This document shows positions 24,004 to 34,600 of a stretch of DNA of 64,000 bases, in pieces. The translations under genes were made by a program, and so were the position numbers. This DNA is from Acanthornis magna. Taxonomy: Eukaryota; Chordata; Aves; Passeriformes; Acanthizidae. Positions within the stretch are counted from its first letter, which is position 1; each line of letters begins with the position of its first letter. The stretch spans positions 6,235,501 to 6,299,500 of the forward strand of contig JAWUZG010000018.1 in assembly GCA_036785705.1 (NCBI GenBank), in the 5' to 3' direction. A model generated the notes under the pieces. It worked only from the letters and a program-made list of their open reading frames with translations. It ran no database searches and was not told the DNA's origin.

Positions 24004-26567
24004 TCATGAAGCATCCCTGGATATCCAACCACTTTCTGTCAGAAAGTTTAAAATCCTTTTCTTCAGTACCTTATCTAAATAACTGGGAAGGCGACTCTTT
24101 GAAGGAATTCCTTGTCTTTTTTGGAGATGGTCTTTAATGATGATAGTTTTTACAGTCACATAACGTGCAGGACTCAAGTTCAGAGAGCTGCAGAGCACCT
24201 TTTCTCTGTCCGATAAGAGTTCAAAGCCAGGCAGGTTCTCAATGGCAGCAAATTCACCTTCTTTACCCTCTTCCTTCCCTCTCTTGGAACTAGCTATGTT
24301 CTTGTTCTCCTTCCTCTTCTCCCGTTTGTGCCTGGCCGCCTCGTACTCTGCCGACTCTTCCATTTTGGTGATCCCATTTCGCCGATATCGCTGCAGCTCC
24401 CGAATCTTTGCTCGAAGTATCCTCTCCTTGTGCATGTTCTCAAAGAAGTCTTCAAACTCCTTACAAGACATGAACTGGTACAAAGGCCTCAGTTTCAGTC
24501 TCAACTCCTTCTCTTCTTTTGTGATCTTTCGTTTGGGAGCTTTCTCCTTGTCTTTTTTATCCTTCCCCAGGAAGGCCGGTACCAAGTTATAGTCTCGGGC
24601 AATGTTCTTCCGCCGTTGCCTCTCCTTGAGTTTCCTTACGTACATGTCCACGTGAGCTCTCTTTAACTCGATTTCCACGTCGTCGTCATCGTAGTTCACC
24701 GAGAGGCCGCTGATCAGCGTCTCCGCATCCTGGTCGTACTCGATCTCGTAGTCGTCGCGGAGGGGCATGTACCCCAACTGCTGCTGCTCGGCCACCGAGA
24801 TGTCCAGCGGCGGCAGCGGCGTCGTCAGGCTTGGGGACAGCGGGCCACCGCTGGGACACGTGTGGTCCGTCACCCTGTTGGGAATAGTGTCAGGGATGCA
24901 GGCTTTTCCCAGGTTGCCATGGATGTACATGCTCACATAGTGTTCCATCACCTCCTGAGGTGTTCGGGATGCTCCCACGTGAGCAGCCATGTCCTCCTAA
25001 ACAGAAAGAAAGGAGCGGTGATAAAATGATTCCCATTACATCTCCAGCATAATGAGCACTCAGGAAAGAGCATGACTTTTTCCCGCTCCTCAAAAGCCAA
25101 CTCCCAGTACCCAAACTTCTCTAGCAATACTGGCCACGTTTCCATCATATGTGCGATTTCGGGTCCGGATGAGTGTTCGCAGTGCTCAGGGGCAGGCAAG
25201 CCGTGAAAACAGCACCACATGGTGATTGCTGAGCACCCATGGCACTCCCACAGAGCGAGCTCACCGTGACCAGGAAGCTGTGCAAGTTCCAAGCCAACAC
25301 CAATAGCACTGTACAGCTTGGGTTTTGCTTATTTATATCACATTACTGAAAGGCAGTGTGGAAACAGACAAACAGTATTTACTGCAACAGTAACAATATT
25401 TACTCTTCTCTAGTTAGGTAAGAACCAACCAAGCTGCAATGATCATACACCTTAAGGTTTTGAAAAGGTCTTTATATTTAAGGAAGCAAAACATAAGTAA
25501 CAACAAATCAAATCAATCAAAAATTAATCAAATAGTCCAGTGGAAGACAATGAGGATGAGCGGGGGACTGAAGCATCTCTTTTACAAGGAAAGGCTGAAG
25601 GAGTTGGGCCTGTTCAGCCTCGAGAAGAGACAATTGAGAGGGGGCATCACCAGTGTCTGTCAGTATCAGGATGGACATGTCAGAGGATGGAGCCAGGCTC
25701 TGCTCTGTGGTGCCAAGCAATAGAACAAGAGGCAAAAAGCAGAAACTGATGCACAGGAAATCCCTTTTGAACATGAGGTAGAACTTCTCTGCTGAGCTCT
25801 GGGACAGACTGCCCAGAGAGGGTGTGGAGTCTCCTTCACTGGAGATAGTCAAGACCTATCTGGATGCAATCCTGTGCACTGTGCACAACAGTCCCTTCCA
25901 ACATGACCCATTCCGTGATTGTGAAATTATTCTTTTTTATTGCTGTTTTTTTTAAACCCAGCCTGGCTGTGCAGTGGCAGGAAAGGCGAGCAGCCAGCCC
26001 GCAGCTGGGACATGCTGAAGGCAGAGGCCGAGCACGGGTAAGAGGCAGGTGCACGACCTGTGACACGGACGGGCTGACGGGAGGCAAACGCAGAACTTCA
26101 GGTCGCGACAGGTCCGAGCTGCCGGGCGTGCTCCTCGGACCCGCGGGGAGCCCTCCCGGAGCCACCCCCGGCACGGCCCCGCGGCAGAGGGCAGCCCGGG
26201 GTCCGCAGCGCAGGACGCGGCCGGGCGTTCCTGTCAGGGCCGCCGGGCCGAGAAGGAGGCTCGCCCCGCCCCTCGCCCCTCGCCCCTCGTCCCTTACCCA
26301 GTTGCCGAAGCCGAACTGCTCGATGGCGTCCAGCAGCAGCTGCTCCTCGCGGCTGCTCCAGCCGCCCTCGGCCTCGGCGCCCCAGAGGGTGAAGCGGCCG
26401 CCGTCCACCAGCTGGTAGCCGTGCCATCGGCGGTGCGGGCCGATCTCGGCGCCCGCCGAGAAGCACTCGGGGCAGAGCTCGATGTCGGCGCACTCGGTGC
26501 AGCGGAAGCGCAGCGGGCTCACCTCGGCCAGGCAGTACACGCAGTACTTCTTCCCCAGTTCCGCCAT
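24004..26567 (-). CDS. TADA2B: Transcriptional adapter 2-beta, SAGA subunit (two coding exons)
   Basis: Exon 1 is 26298-26567 (90 codons) and exon 2 is 24004-24996 (330 codons plus stop). They join in phase 0 (...FGFGNW | EDMAAHVG...) and give 420 aa, the length I recall for human TADA2B. It is the ADA2b adapter of the SAGA histone acetyltransferase module, binding GCN5/PCAF, ADA3 and SGF29 in the nucleus. Residues about 5-55 are a ZZ zinc finger with pairs C9/C12, C23/C26 and C32/C35 plus H45 and H49. A SANT/Myb domain follows at about 65-118 and is split by the intron. The middle is acidic then lysine/arginine-rich, and the end (PSYLDKVLKKRILNFLTESG) is the conserved C-terminus. The start overlaps a YY1-like AAGATGGCGG. 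It is divergent from the CCDC96 remnant. The coding sequence is intact. Confidence 0.97.
24997..26297 (-). other. TADA2B: TADA2B intron 1
   Basis: GTAAGG donor at 26297 and TTTAG acceptor at 24998-24997, about 1.3 kb. The donor-proximal part is GC-rich and belongs to the CpG island. It contains the CR1 copy at about 25536-25927. Translation through the donor stays open for a long way in GC-rich sequence, but this is not evidence of coding. Confidence 0.9.
25536..25927 (+). mobile_element. CR1 LINE fragment (3' end) in the TADA2B intron
   Basis: Plus-strand orientation, antisense to TADA2B. Recognisable CR1 blocks are AAGGCTGAAGGAGTTGGGCC, TGTTCAGCCTCGAGAAGAGA, GGATGGAGCCAGGCTCTGCT, GACTGCCCAGAGAGGGTGTG and the terminal CCATTCCGTGATTGTGA tail at about 25909-25925. 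About 390 bp remain of a 5'-truncated copy. Confidence 0.9.
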
Positions 26568-26960
26568 CTTACCCCGCCCGCGCGCGCGCGCGGCCGCGCC
26601 CCCGGCGCCCGCGCCGCCAATGGCAGCGCGCTCGGGGGGCGGGGCCGCGCCCAGCGCCGGCCAATGGGAGCGGGGCCGCGGGGCGTGGGCGGTGCCAGAG
26701 CGGAGGGGCGGCTCGGATTGGCCGAGCGGGGCCCGTCTGCCCTTCCCGCGGCCAATGGGAGGCGCCGCCGCCAGCGGAGCCGCCGCGCAGGGGCCGCCCG
26801 CGCGGGGGGCGGGGCCGCCGTGAGGGCAGGGGCGGGGCCGAGCCGGTGCCCGGCAACGAGGGAAGCGGGGCGGGGCTCGGGCCGGCCCGGGCACCAGCGG
26901 GCACGGGGCGCTGCCGGGGCCGCACGGCTTGAGCAGCGGCATGACACTCAGACAGAAGCA
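26568..26960. promoter_or_regulatory. Divergent CpG-island promoter with four CCAAT boxes (TADA2B / CCDC96 side)
   Basis: A very GC-rich island runs from about 26030 to 26960. Between the TADA2B start and the CCDC96 remnant are CCAAT at 26617-26621, 26661-26665 and 26752-26756 and an inverted copy ATTGG at 26717-26721. Their starts are 44, 56 and 35 bp apart, which suggests an NF-Y array. GC boxes (GGGGCGG) are interspersed. A (CG)n run of about 13 bases lies near 26579-26592. No TATA box was seen. In human, TADA2B and CCDC96 are also arranged head to head, so this is probably the ancestral shared promoter. Confidence 0.7.
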
Positions 26961-27039
26961 CCTCTGCCCCGGGCAGGTGAGCATTCAAGAAATAGAGCGA
27001 TTCTTCTTTTCCTTCTACTCCTCTCGGCCCTCGCGGAAA

Positions 27040-27549
27040 GCATCACGCTGAGGCGTGAAATCCAAACGCTTGGAACGGCCTTGAGTGCTCAGAGGGAACT
27101 GGTCAACGTTCTGGAGACTTTCAGCACACGGAGAAAGAGCTCGACTCTCCCAGTGATGAAATCCTGACGCTCAGAGAGAAGGCATCGAACACAGTCCCTA
27201 TTCTCAGCCACTTCATGGAAAAACCGGAGTTAGTGGAAGCGGAAAGTCAAGGCAGAAAGGCTGAGCTGATAGGCAGCGAAACGTGTCAGAGGAGAGCGAT
27301 ATCCTGACCAGAACTAAGCCGGCCACAGCCAGCCTGTGGAGAAACAACCTGAAATTCCAGCAGAAACGCGGGTTGCTTGGAATTGCGATACCGCTTCAGG
27401 ACTTTGAGGAAAAGGTGAATACTGCAGAGCTCCTGAGTCAGCAACTGGAAACGCAAAAATGTCACTATGCTGGGCTGACACCTACTTGTCAGGGAATTCG
27501 GATAGAAATCCAGAAAGCACATTCCTCTTTTCTTGCTGAGCATGGCTGA
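27040..27549 (+). pseudogene. CCDC96: CCDC96 remnant with frame disruptions
   Basis: Three collinear plus-strand blocks in different frames resemble the C-terminal coiled-coil domain of CCDC96 (FAP184), an axonemal protein paired with CCDC113. Block A, to about 27130, reads EIQTLGTALSAQRELVNVLE. Block B, 27131-27304, reads EKELDSPSDEILTLREKAS and then NTVPILSHFMEKPELVEAES before a TGA. Block C, about 27283-27549, includes DILTRTK, RGLLGIAIPLQDFEEKV and HYAGLTPTCQGIRIEIQKAH, then a stop. Frame changes fall near 27120-27131 and 27285-27300. Position and strand match human CCDC96. The usual N-terminal half (human protein about 555 aa) was not found. An assembly error is possible, but two shifts plus the missing half favour a pseudogene. 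Confidence 0.7.
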
Positions 27550-27638
27550 AGAAACTTGGAATTATTATTTAGGAAAACAGGTAAAGAAAAATCAATCTAG
27601 TTTTGAACAAATTTGTGCAACTCTTGTAACAGATGCAA

Positions 27639-27644
27639 AATAAA
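27639..27644 (+). promoter_or_regulatory. AATAAA downstream of the CCDC96 remnant
   Basis: A canonical polyadenylation hexamer lies 90 nt after the last stop of the CCDC96 remnant on the same strand, at the distance expected for the ancestral transcript end. It could equally be chance in AT-rich DNA. Confidence 0.4.
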
Positions 27645-28383
27645 TCTCGTTTGGTATTGAATTGGTGTCAGCTTAGAGAAAACAAATCTGATTTCGCATT
27701 CTGATTCTGCACATCAGGACATACTTCAGTGATAGGAAGTGGGGCAGCTGCTCACTGGCTAAACCAGAACCATGGCAGCCAAGGCTTTGCTTGCGCTCCA
27801 CCTGTAGCCTTTTTGCACAGTACTGCCTTCTCCCTCCTCTTTTATCTATCTTTTTTTTGGTCCTTCAGCCTCTTTTCACTTAAGCAACAGGAAGCTTCTC
27901 CACTTTAAGTCCTGAAGTTATGCCTATGTCAGAATTAAAACAATACTTCCTTAAGTTGAGCACAAAAATGTTTTTATGAAACTTGCAATAAACCAAGATT
28001 TCTTCTTTTCAAGCAAAGTGAGGATAAGGTATTTCAGCATTTCTGAGTTCTGTGCATGTCACACAGATGTATTTACAATTATTTTTCATAATAAATTTAT
28101 CAGCCCTCAGGCCTAGTCCAGAGAAAGGTGTATGAAAACGGATAAAACCAAAAGGCATGATAAGTATCAGATCTTCTAAATGTCTTATGGAATTTAACAG
28201 GTATTTTAACATGAGAACTTGAAAAGCATCAGCATAAAATCCTCCACCTTCAATACACAAATGGCCCAAAGTCCTCTTTTGGAACAGACAAAAACTGCTA
28301 AAACTGCCTGTGAAGAAAAAGTACTGGAATTTTTAATTTCTGAATTACACTGACGACAGTTAATTAAGGTAACTTTACATGAC

Positions 28384-28389
28384 TTTATT
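28384..28389 (-). promoter_or_regulatory. TBC1D14: Candidate distal TBC1D14 polyadenylation signal
   Basis: TTTATT on the plus strand reads AATAAA on the minus strand, about 3.26 kb past the TBC1D14 stop. It is the most distal of several candidates (others near 28638 and 30085) before the convergent CCDC96 remnant. Confidence 0.4.
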
Positions 28390-31300
28390 TAACAAAACCA
28401 TATATTTACAGTTGAAAAAAGTTCCAGTTTGATACACATATCTAAACAAAACAAACGTGGTAACTACATAACCCAAATTAAACATGATGTACAGATGTAC
28501 CAACCTCTACATGTCATTCTTGTTTAAAACATTCAAAAATAAGCTGTTACAAGGTACTTTTTTTTTCCCAAATGAAATTGTTTACTAAATGAAATAACAT
28601 TAATGATTGACTGCAGATTGAAGTTGCAAAACTGCTTTATTATAAAGTGCAGATTGTAAAGAATCCCAAAGCTGGTTGGAGTTTTCTGGTTGTTCTGATC
28701 TGCTGCATGTACAGCGGTACTTTTGATGTATTGCAGCAGTTTCATTTTTTCTTAAACCAATAAAGGAAAAGTTTGTTTAATGGGGACATTTGCTCCATGA
28801 AAGAAAATCTCATGCATCTTGTTACAGATACTTTCAAGCACCTGAACAATAAAATTGTCAATTTTTTTAATGCAATTCCCTGAATTTCTTAAGGAAGATT
28901 TCTGTAATAGCTAATTAAGAGATTTGGTATACTGCAAGAAACTTGAAAAGCTCAGTGGCAAGAAATTCTATGCCATTACTACTCATCTCTGTTTTTATCA
29001 AAATTCAAGCGTTACCTTCAAATCAAGTTATTAAGAAGTTGAAATAATTGCATGTTTAGGCAGGTGATTTTTTCACATGTATTTTGTTTGAAAACAAACT
29101 GTGCAAAGCTCCTTATTGCATTGCTGTTTCTTCATTAAAGAACATACCTTATATACACAAAGAAATCATTTAGAAAATATATACAACTTCTAAGAACAGA
29201 TCAAATCACAAAACAAAGTAATTACATTTGCAAGTAACAAACAGTGCACAAGTGTTGCAGCAGGCCTTTTCCCCACAACTATGCCCACTGTCACTGTTAC
29301 ATTCAACATCTTATTGAGAAGAGAAAAAGAACAGGCTGTTGATGGCTGCCAAGATACCTACTAGCTAAAAAATGCATTTTTAACCAGACAAATGAGCCAC
29401 ACTTGTAGACTTGCTTTAAAAGAAAATACAAATGTAGTTGCAATGAAGACTTAAAACCACAAATCCAGTTATAGTACCACCTATAAACGTATATTGAGGA
29501 AAAAGTGATCTCTGTGTTTAATAAACCGTTTAAAAGCATAGTGCAAATGTTTCGGATGGTAGGCCTCTCGTATTCTTCATGGAAAGGCATATTTGTTGTA
29601 GTAATAGAAAATGTAATATTAAAAAACACTTACTGACCTTCCTGCTTTCTATTGCACTTCAAAGCAATGGAGCATACAAGTACCAGTCATTGGAGGACAA
29701 ATTCTGTACAAATTCTGAGTGAATTAACATGTTTCCTATCACATCTTAACATCTATTTTCAGTAAGTGATGACCTAGGTGATGTCTTGTGGAGGAATTAA
29801 GATGACTAACAAAAAACCACATCCATTACATCAGGTACACAAAGTGGACAGGAGAAGAGGTCAGTGAGGTATCGGACTTGCAGGCTGCATTTGCATTACA
29901 CATATTTCAAAGTCATTATGAGTCCTCACTTACCAGGGAATCTTGTTCTCACTCTTCTTAATATTACAATCAAATTATCCCTCATAGAAATAATGTCTGT
30001 ACCAAAGGACAGTGTTTTGGTTATGTCCCACGGTCCTTTACATTGTATGTTGAGTTGAGCAGTGTGCAACTATTATTCTTGGGTTTTATTCAGACAATGC
30101 CAAAATAATCAGCATAAACCAGACTGAGGAGCACTGGGAAACCGCTGACCATACAGCTGGAGGATTTAGTAATGCCTGTTCACAGTTAACACAAATATTG
30201 CTTCAGTTACATTTCCCTTTTCAATGATCATCAGTATTAGAAAATAGGTTTTACACTATACACTATGCAATAAACATTCTTGTAAATCAGAGGCACTCAT
30301 GATTTGCCCTTCAACATTCACCTGAATGCAAAGAGGATCTAAGATGTATGAGGGATTTATGTAACAGCAGTTTGCCGCCGCTGTAACTTGCTCTCATGTA
30401 TTAGAGGTTGGATAAAATGCTCAGAAATGACAGTTTGTACTTATCCTGATGGTGTCTGGCACATTTCCCAATAAACTTCTTTCACTTGTCACTGTATGGA
30501 TCAGCTCCACATAACTTTCCCTCTGTGGCAGCAGCAGCAGCAGCTTCAGGAGATCCCACAAAACCTTTTCTTTTCAGCAGCAACATTGGTGAACATTAAC
30601 CGCTCCCCTACCACCCTTCCTCCTCAGTTCTGACAGTGAGCAAAGCTGGGTTTAAAGTAACTATCAAAACTGCTTTTAACCATTTCTCAGTTTGTCTGCT
30701 AAGCCCACAGTTTCATCTCCATGACTGGACATGTGACACAGGAGTAAGTAGCTGCTAGGCAAGAACATCCCAAAACAGCACTGCCCCAGGAGAGGGACAC
30801 ATGGAAACATGCATTAGTAGTATGCGACTTTGGCTTTAAACAGAGAAAAGAGAATACAATTGGGAAATGATGCCAGCTTAATACTAGAACCCTCTTGGTG
30901 AGTTTGGAGTCTAGTCTGATGAATGGAATTTCCTCCATATGCATCCAGATTGGAAAAATAAATTTCCAAGGCATCTTGAAGAATAATTGGTTTTGCACTG
31001 CTAGTTTGACTTCTCTTCCAGGCTTACTTTCTACTTAACTTTTTCTTATTAAAGAAAGGAATGTAGTTCTACATCTACATGATTTCTTTGGTAAATGGGA
31101 CCCACAGCCTATAAAATCAGAAACATTTCTAAAGAAATGGTCCTTACGTCATTTAAAATTCCAGCACCAGTTATTTAAAATCCAGATCCAGCTACAGTTA
31201 CAGGTATTGGAAATATATCCTGCCTAAGAATGAAACAGGGGAATAGCTTTCAAAGCAACCAACATTGCTGAATGTCCAGTCTTTTAAAACATCAAAGAAA

Positions 31301-31646
31301 AAAATTTAGAAAACCCCAAACCCTTGATATTATGTTGTTTCACTGCCCTCATCAGAAGTACAGAACGTGTAATGCTCTCCACAGCATAAGCTCATACCAC
31401 TAAAAGTTTAAGGCTAAGCCTAGGTTTAATTTATAAGGGGGTTTATCCCCTAATTTCCTTCTTTTTTTTTTTTTTTTTTTTAATAACTCCTCCTCCTCAT
31501 TTTTCTTCTCTTCCCCCTTAAGGCTATTCTACTACTAAATATAACTCTGAACTAACACTTTGATTTGCAGGCTCATACATGTCAAACAATCAATACTTTT
31601 GCCACTTTAGTTCTTTTCCTTGGAGTCTCTGGAGGCAAGCCCAGCG
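28390..31646 (-). other. TBC1D14: Probable TBC1D14 3'UTR
   Basis: AT-rich sequence with no coding potential recognised on either strand. It includes a short GCA repeat at 30528-30544 and a run of twenty T at 31462-31481 (A20 in the transcript), next to a pyrimidine-rich stretch to about 31520. The UTR call rests on strand, position and polyadenylation hexamers. Confidence 0.5.
31462..31481 (+). repeat. T20 homopolymer in the TBC1D14 3'UTR
   Basis: Twenty consecutive T on the plus strand, followed by a CTCCTCCTC / TTCTTCTC pyrimidine tract to about 31520. In the TBC1D14 transcript this would be an internal A20 flanked by purines. Confidence 0.9.
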
Positions 31647-34600
31647 TTAACGTTTGAGTGAAGGACTTCCTTTTTCCATTTCCCGGTTATCTTTCTGCAG
31701 AGCAGCCAGTATCTAGACATTTCAAGAATGAGAGAAAAGCATTAGATTTTTAAAATTACTCAATAATTCATTCTGAAGAGTTTCCAATTATGTTTGAGCA
31801 ATACTATTTTAACTATCAAATGTAATTAAATTTAGAGAACCTCTCCACTGACAAGAGACCTCCCCGTAAGTCCTGGTGACATGGTGGATAAGAAACAGAT
31901 TTAACAAAGGTTTAAACTCCATCTGCCCCCCAACACACACTTTTGAAGCCTGTCATTTGGGGTACTTCGATAGGACCCCTATCTCTCCTCCCCCAGGAGG
32001 GAAGCAGCAGTAAGCTGGGAAATTATTTGGAATGCAACCCTCATGCACACATGGCATGTTCAAGGAAGGTGAGACAACTGAACAACTTGTGGAGCCACTC
32101 CTGTGTGAAGGTTAGAAATCCTCATCTCACAGAGAAAGCTGGCAGTCCCCAGCATCTACAGGCACTACTATCCCAGGAAAAAACCATAAACACCCAGTTG
32201 CAGCTGAATTGCCCCAACCACTATGTTTAACATCACCTTTCGTTTTCTCTGCAAAAACACAGTTGGATAAAATGGGCAGAGCTCTATTAGAGAACTACTC
32301 AAAGTAGCTGCTTTGAACAAAGAAAAAAAAAAAAAAGGAGTTTCCACTGTCCAGCATGAATGGTTGTTACAGCCACTTAACAATTTCCACATTCAGGTGA
32401 CACATCTTTTTTCTTTAAACTGGAAATGTGTTGAAATTACAGTGATGAAACAATTTCTGAAATCACATGCTAAATCCCAATAAAGAAGTCAGAGATGCAA
32501 TCACTTCTGTAGAGCCCAAAATTAGGCAGAGATCTTCAAGAAGATTAAGATGACTGCATGATAGTGTGTCCTGATAAATTGTCATCTTCTCTCAAAGAAT
32601 GGATTTCTGCTTTTAAGTATCAAGTTGTAATGTTGCCAGCAGCCTTTGTAATTAATAAATTTTAAAAGCTGTGTGACGCTACTTCATAAATTTCACTCAA
32701 TATTTCAATTTTGAATGAGCTCTCCCTTTCCAGAGGAGATTAAGCTGAGGGAATCCACTCACCTCAAGGTATGCCAAAAGGATGAAGTGAGCTACAAAGT
32801 CCTACCTACCTATAAAATCAAATATTAGGTCTGCTAAAACATTCTTCCAGATGTTGCCAAGCCCCATTTTCATGAGTAAAGTACAATCATCAGTTACCAA
32901 AGATTGACATCCTCTTTACCTGAGCCCATTTTTTGTTTCTACTTTGCATCTGAATGGCAGCAATAGATGTGAAGAATTCTTCTGAAGGCAAGTCCTCTGG
33001 TAGCTTTGTTAAAAACTGGGCTATATGAATGAAGTCCATTTTGGTCAAAATATCTTCAAAAAGTTTCAGTATTCCCAGTGCTGTACGGAATAAGAACTCT
33101 TCTCCATCACGGCAGAACACATCCCAGACACGACATGCCAAGTCTAATGGCAAAGATTTGCTGTACAGTGTGAATATCCTGAAAAGCAGAAAAAAAATTT
33201 CAGTCACTGGACAAGAAGTCTTGGATATTCACAGAAGTACACACATCAATCATCAGTAAATTTGAGGCCTCTCAAATATTTGTAATTGAATATTTCAAAA
33301 GTACTTCTGTTAGTTGCAGCATACCAATCCATGGAACAATATAAAATTGTACAACCATCGTCTCTAAGTTTGATTTTCTTGGATCACACCAGAAGAAACA
33401 ATATACACGGTTTTACAATGGGCATGCAATGACCACAGCTATCCTCAAACGCCTATTTAACCATCACTTCAGAGTTGAGAATCGATGAATGTTTTAGTTG
33501 TGAAAACACAAAAAGCTGAACCTTAAGACAAACTGCAATGGGAATTTGTGGTTCAGATAGAGGAGATGAGTAAAATTAACTCTTGTGTTCCAGGCTTGAC
33601 TGACTGGCAAAGTAATAGCATGAGTTTTGAAGGAAGGATCAGCCTGAACTCCCTTGAGTTGAGAGAAACAGGCAAGGCAGAATGTCCAGAGAGAAGATGT
33701 AGATAGTGGTGGTAAGACGGTGGCTCAGTGTGCCCGTATGGATGTGATCCCTGAAGAGAAAGGGCACTACCAGAAGCTAAAACTGTATTCTAATTAACTA
33801 CCATGAGCACATTTCTTCCTTCACCTAAATGTTGACAGCCTTGCAGCCAGAAACAAAAAGTTGCTCCCTCCTCTCTCCTTCATCCAACATCTGAGCTACA
33901 CAGCTCAGCGTGAGCACTGCTGCTGACAATGACCTAACAGCAAGCAATTAAGTTTCCTGGAATCACTTTACAGCACATAAGGGGAAAGAGTTACAGTGGT
34001 TTTCTTCCGAATTCAGAGAGAACTTTTCCACAGATGCACTGCACAAAAATCTTCGTAAAACTGCAAAGAATTTTCTCCCCGGCAGAGGTCAGCAAAGGCT
34101 CAAATTTCAATCAAACCTTTCCACAGCTTTTTAAAAAAAACTCCTTTTCAAGTATGCTGAATTGAACATTAGTTTTTGTGTGTTTAAAACTACTCTCTAT
34201 CCCCTCCAATTTTTTATTTAGGAAGTTTGGATTTCCATTAAAAAGATAAAATTGAACAGATATATACACACACGCATACATAGGTATAGAACATGAAGTA
34301 ATGTATTTTCACAGCAAAGTCTAATGATCAAAGGTTTTCTGAATTATATACTTTTCAATATATAAAAATTTATTTGAATTATGTGTCATTAAGCATATGG
34401 CTTCTGTATGAATCAGCACGCTTTAGAAAAAAGGGAAAAGATATTCATTTTATGAACATCCAGATGGAACTAACATTTGCACAAATTCAGTGACAAGTGA
34501 ATTGCAGGTTTGTGATCCTTAGGATTTTACTGGTTTTTCTATGCTTACATCTCATTGCTATCTTTTTATAAAAAAGTGGAAACATTTTAAATCCTGTTCT

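Noticed and set aside
25836..26984. 382-codon minus-strand frame containing TADA2B exon 1
   Set aside because: It reads through the TADA2B donor into GC-rich intron and then CR1 sequence. The 270-bp exon and its exact splice to 24996 explain the conserved part.
26421..27167. 248-codon plus-strand frame
   Set aside because: Most of it is the antisense of TADA2B exon 1 and the CpG island. Only its last part (about 27040-27130) corresponds to the CCDC96 remnant.
30528..30544. GCA trinucleotide repeat
   Set aside because: Fewer than six units in a probable 3'UTR; too short to be unusual.
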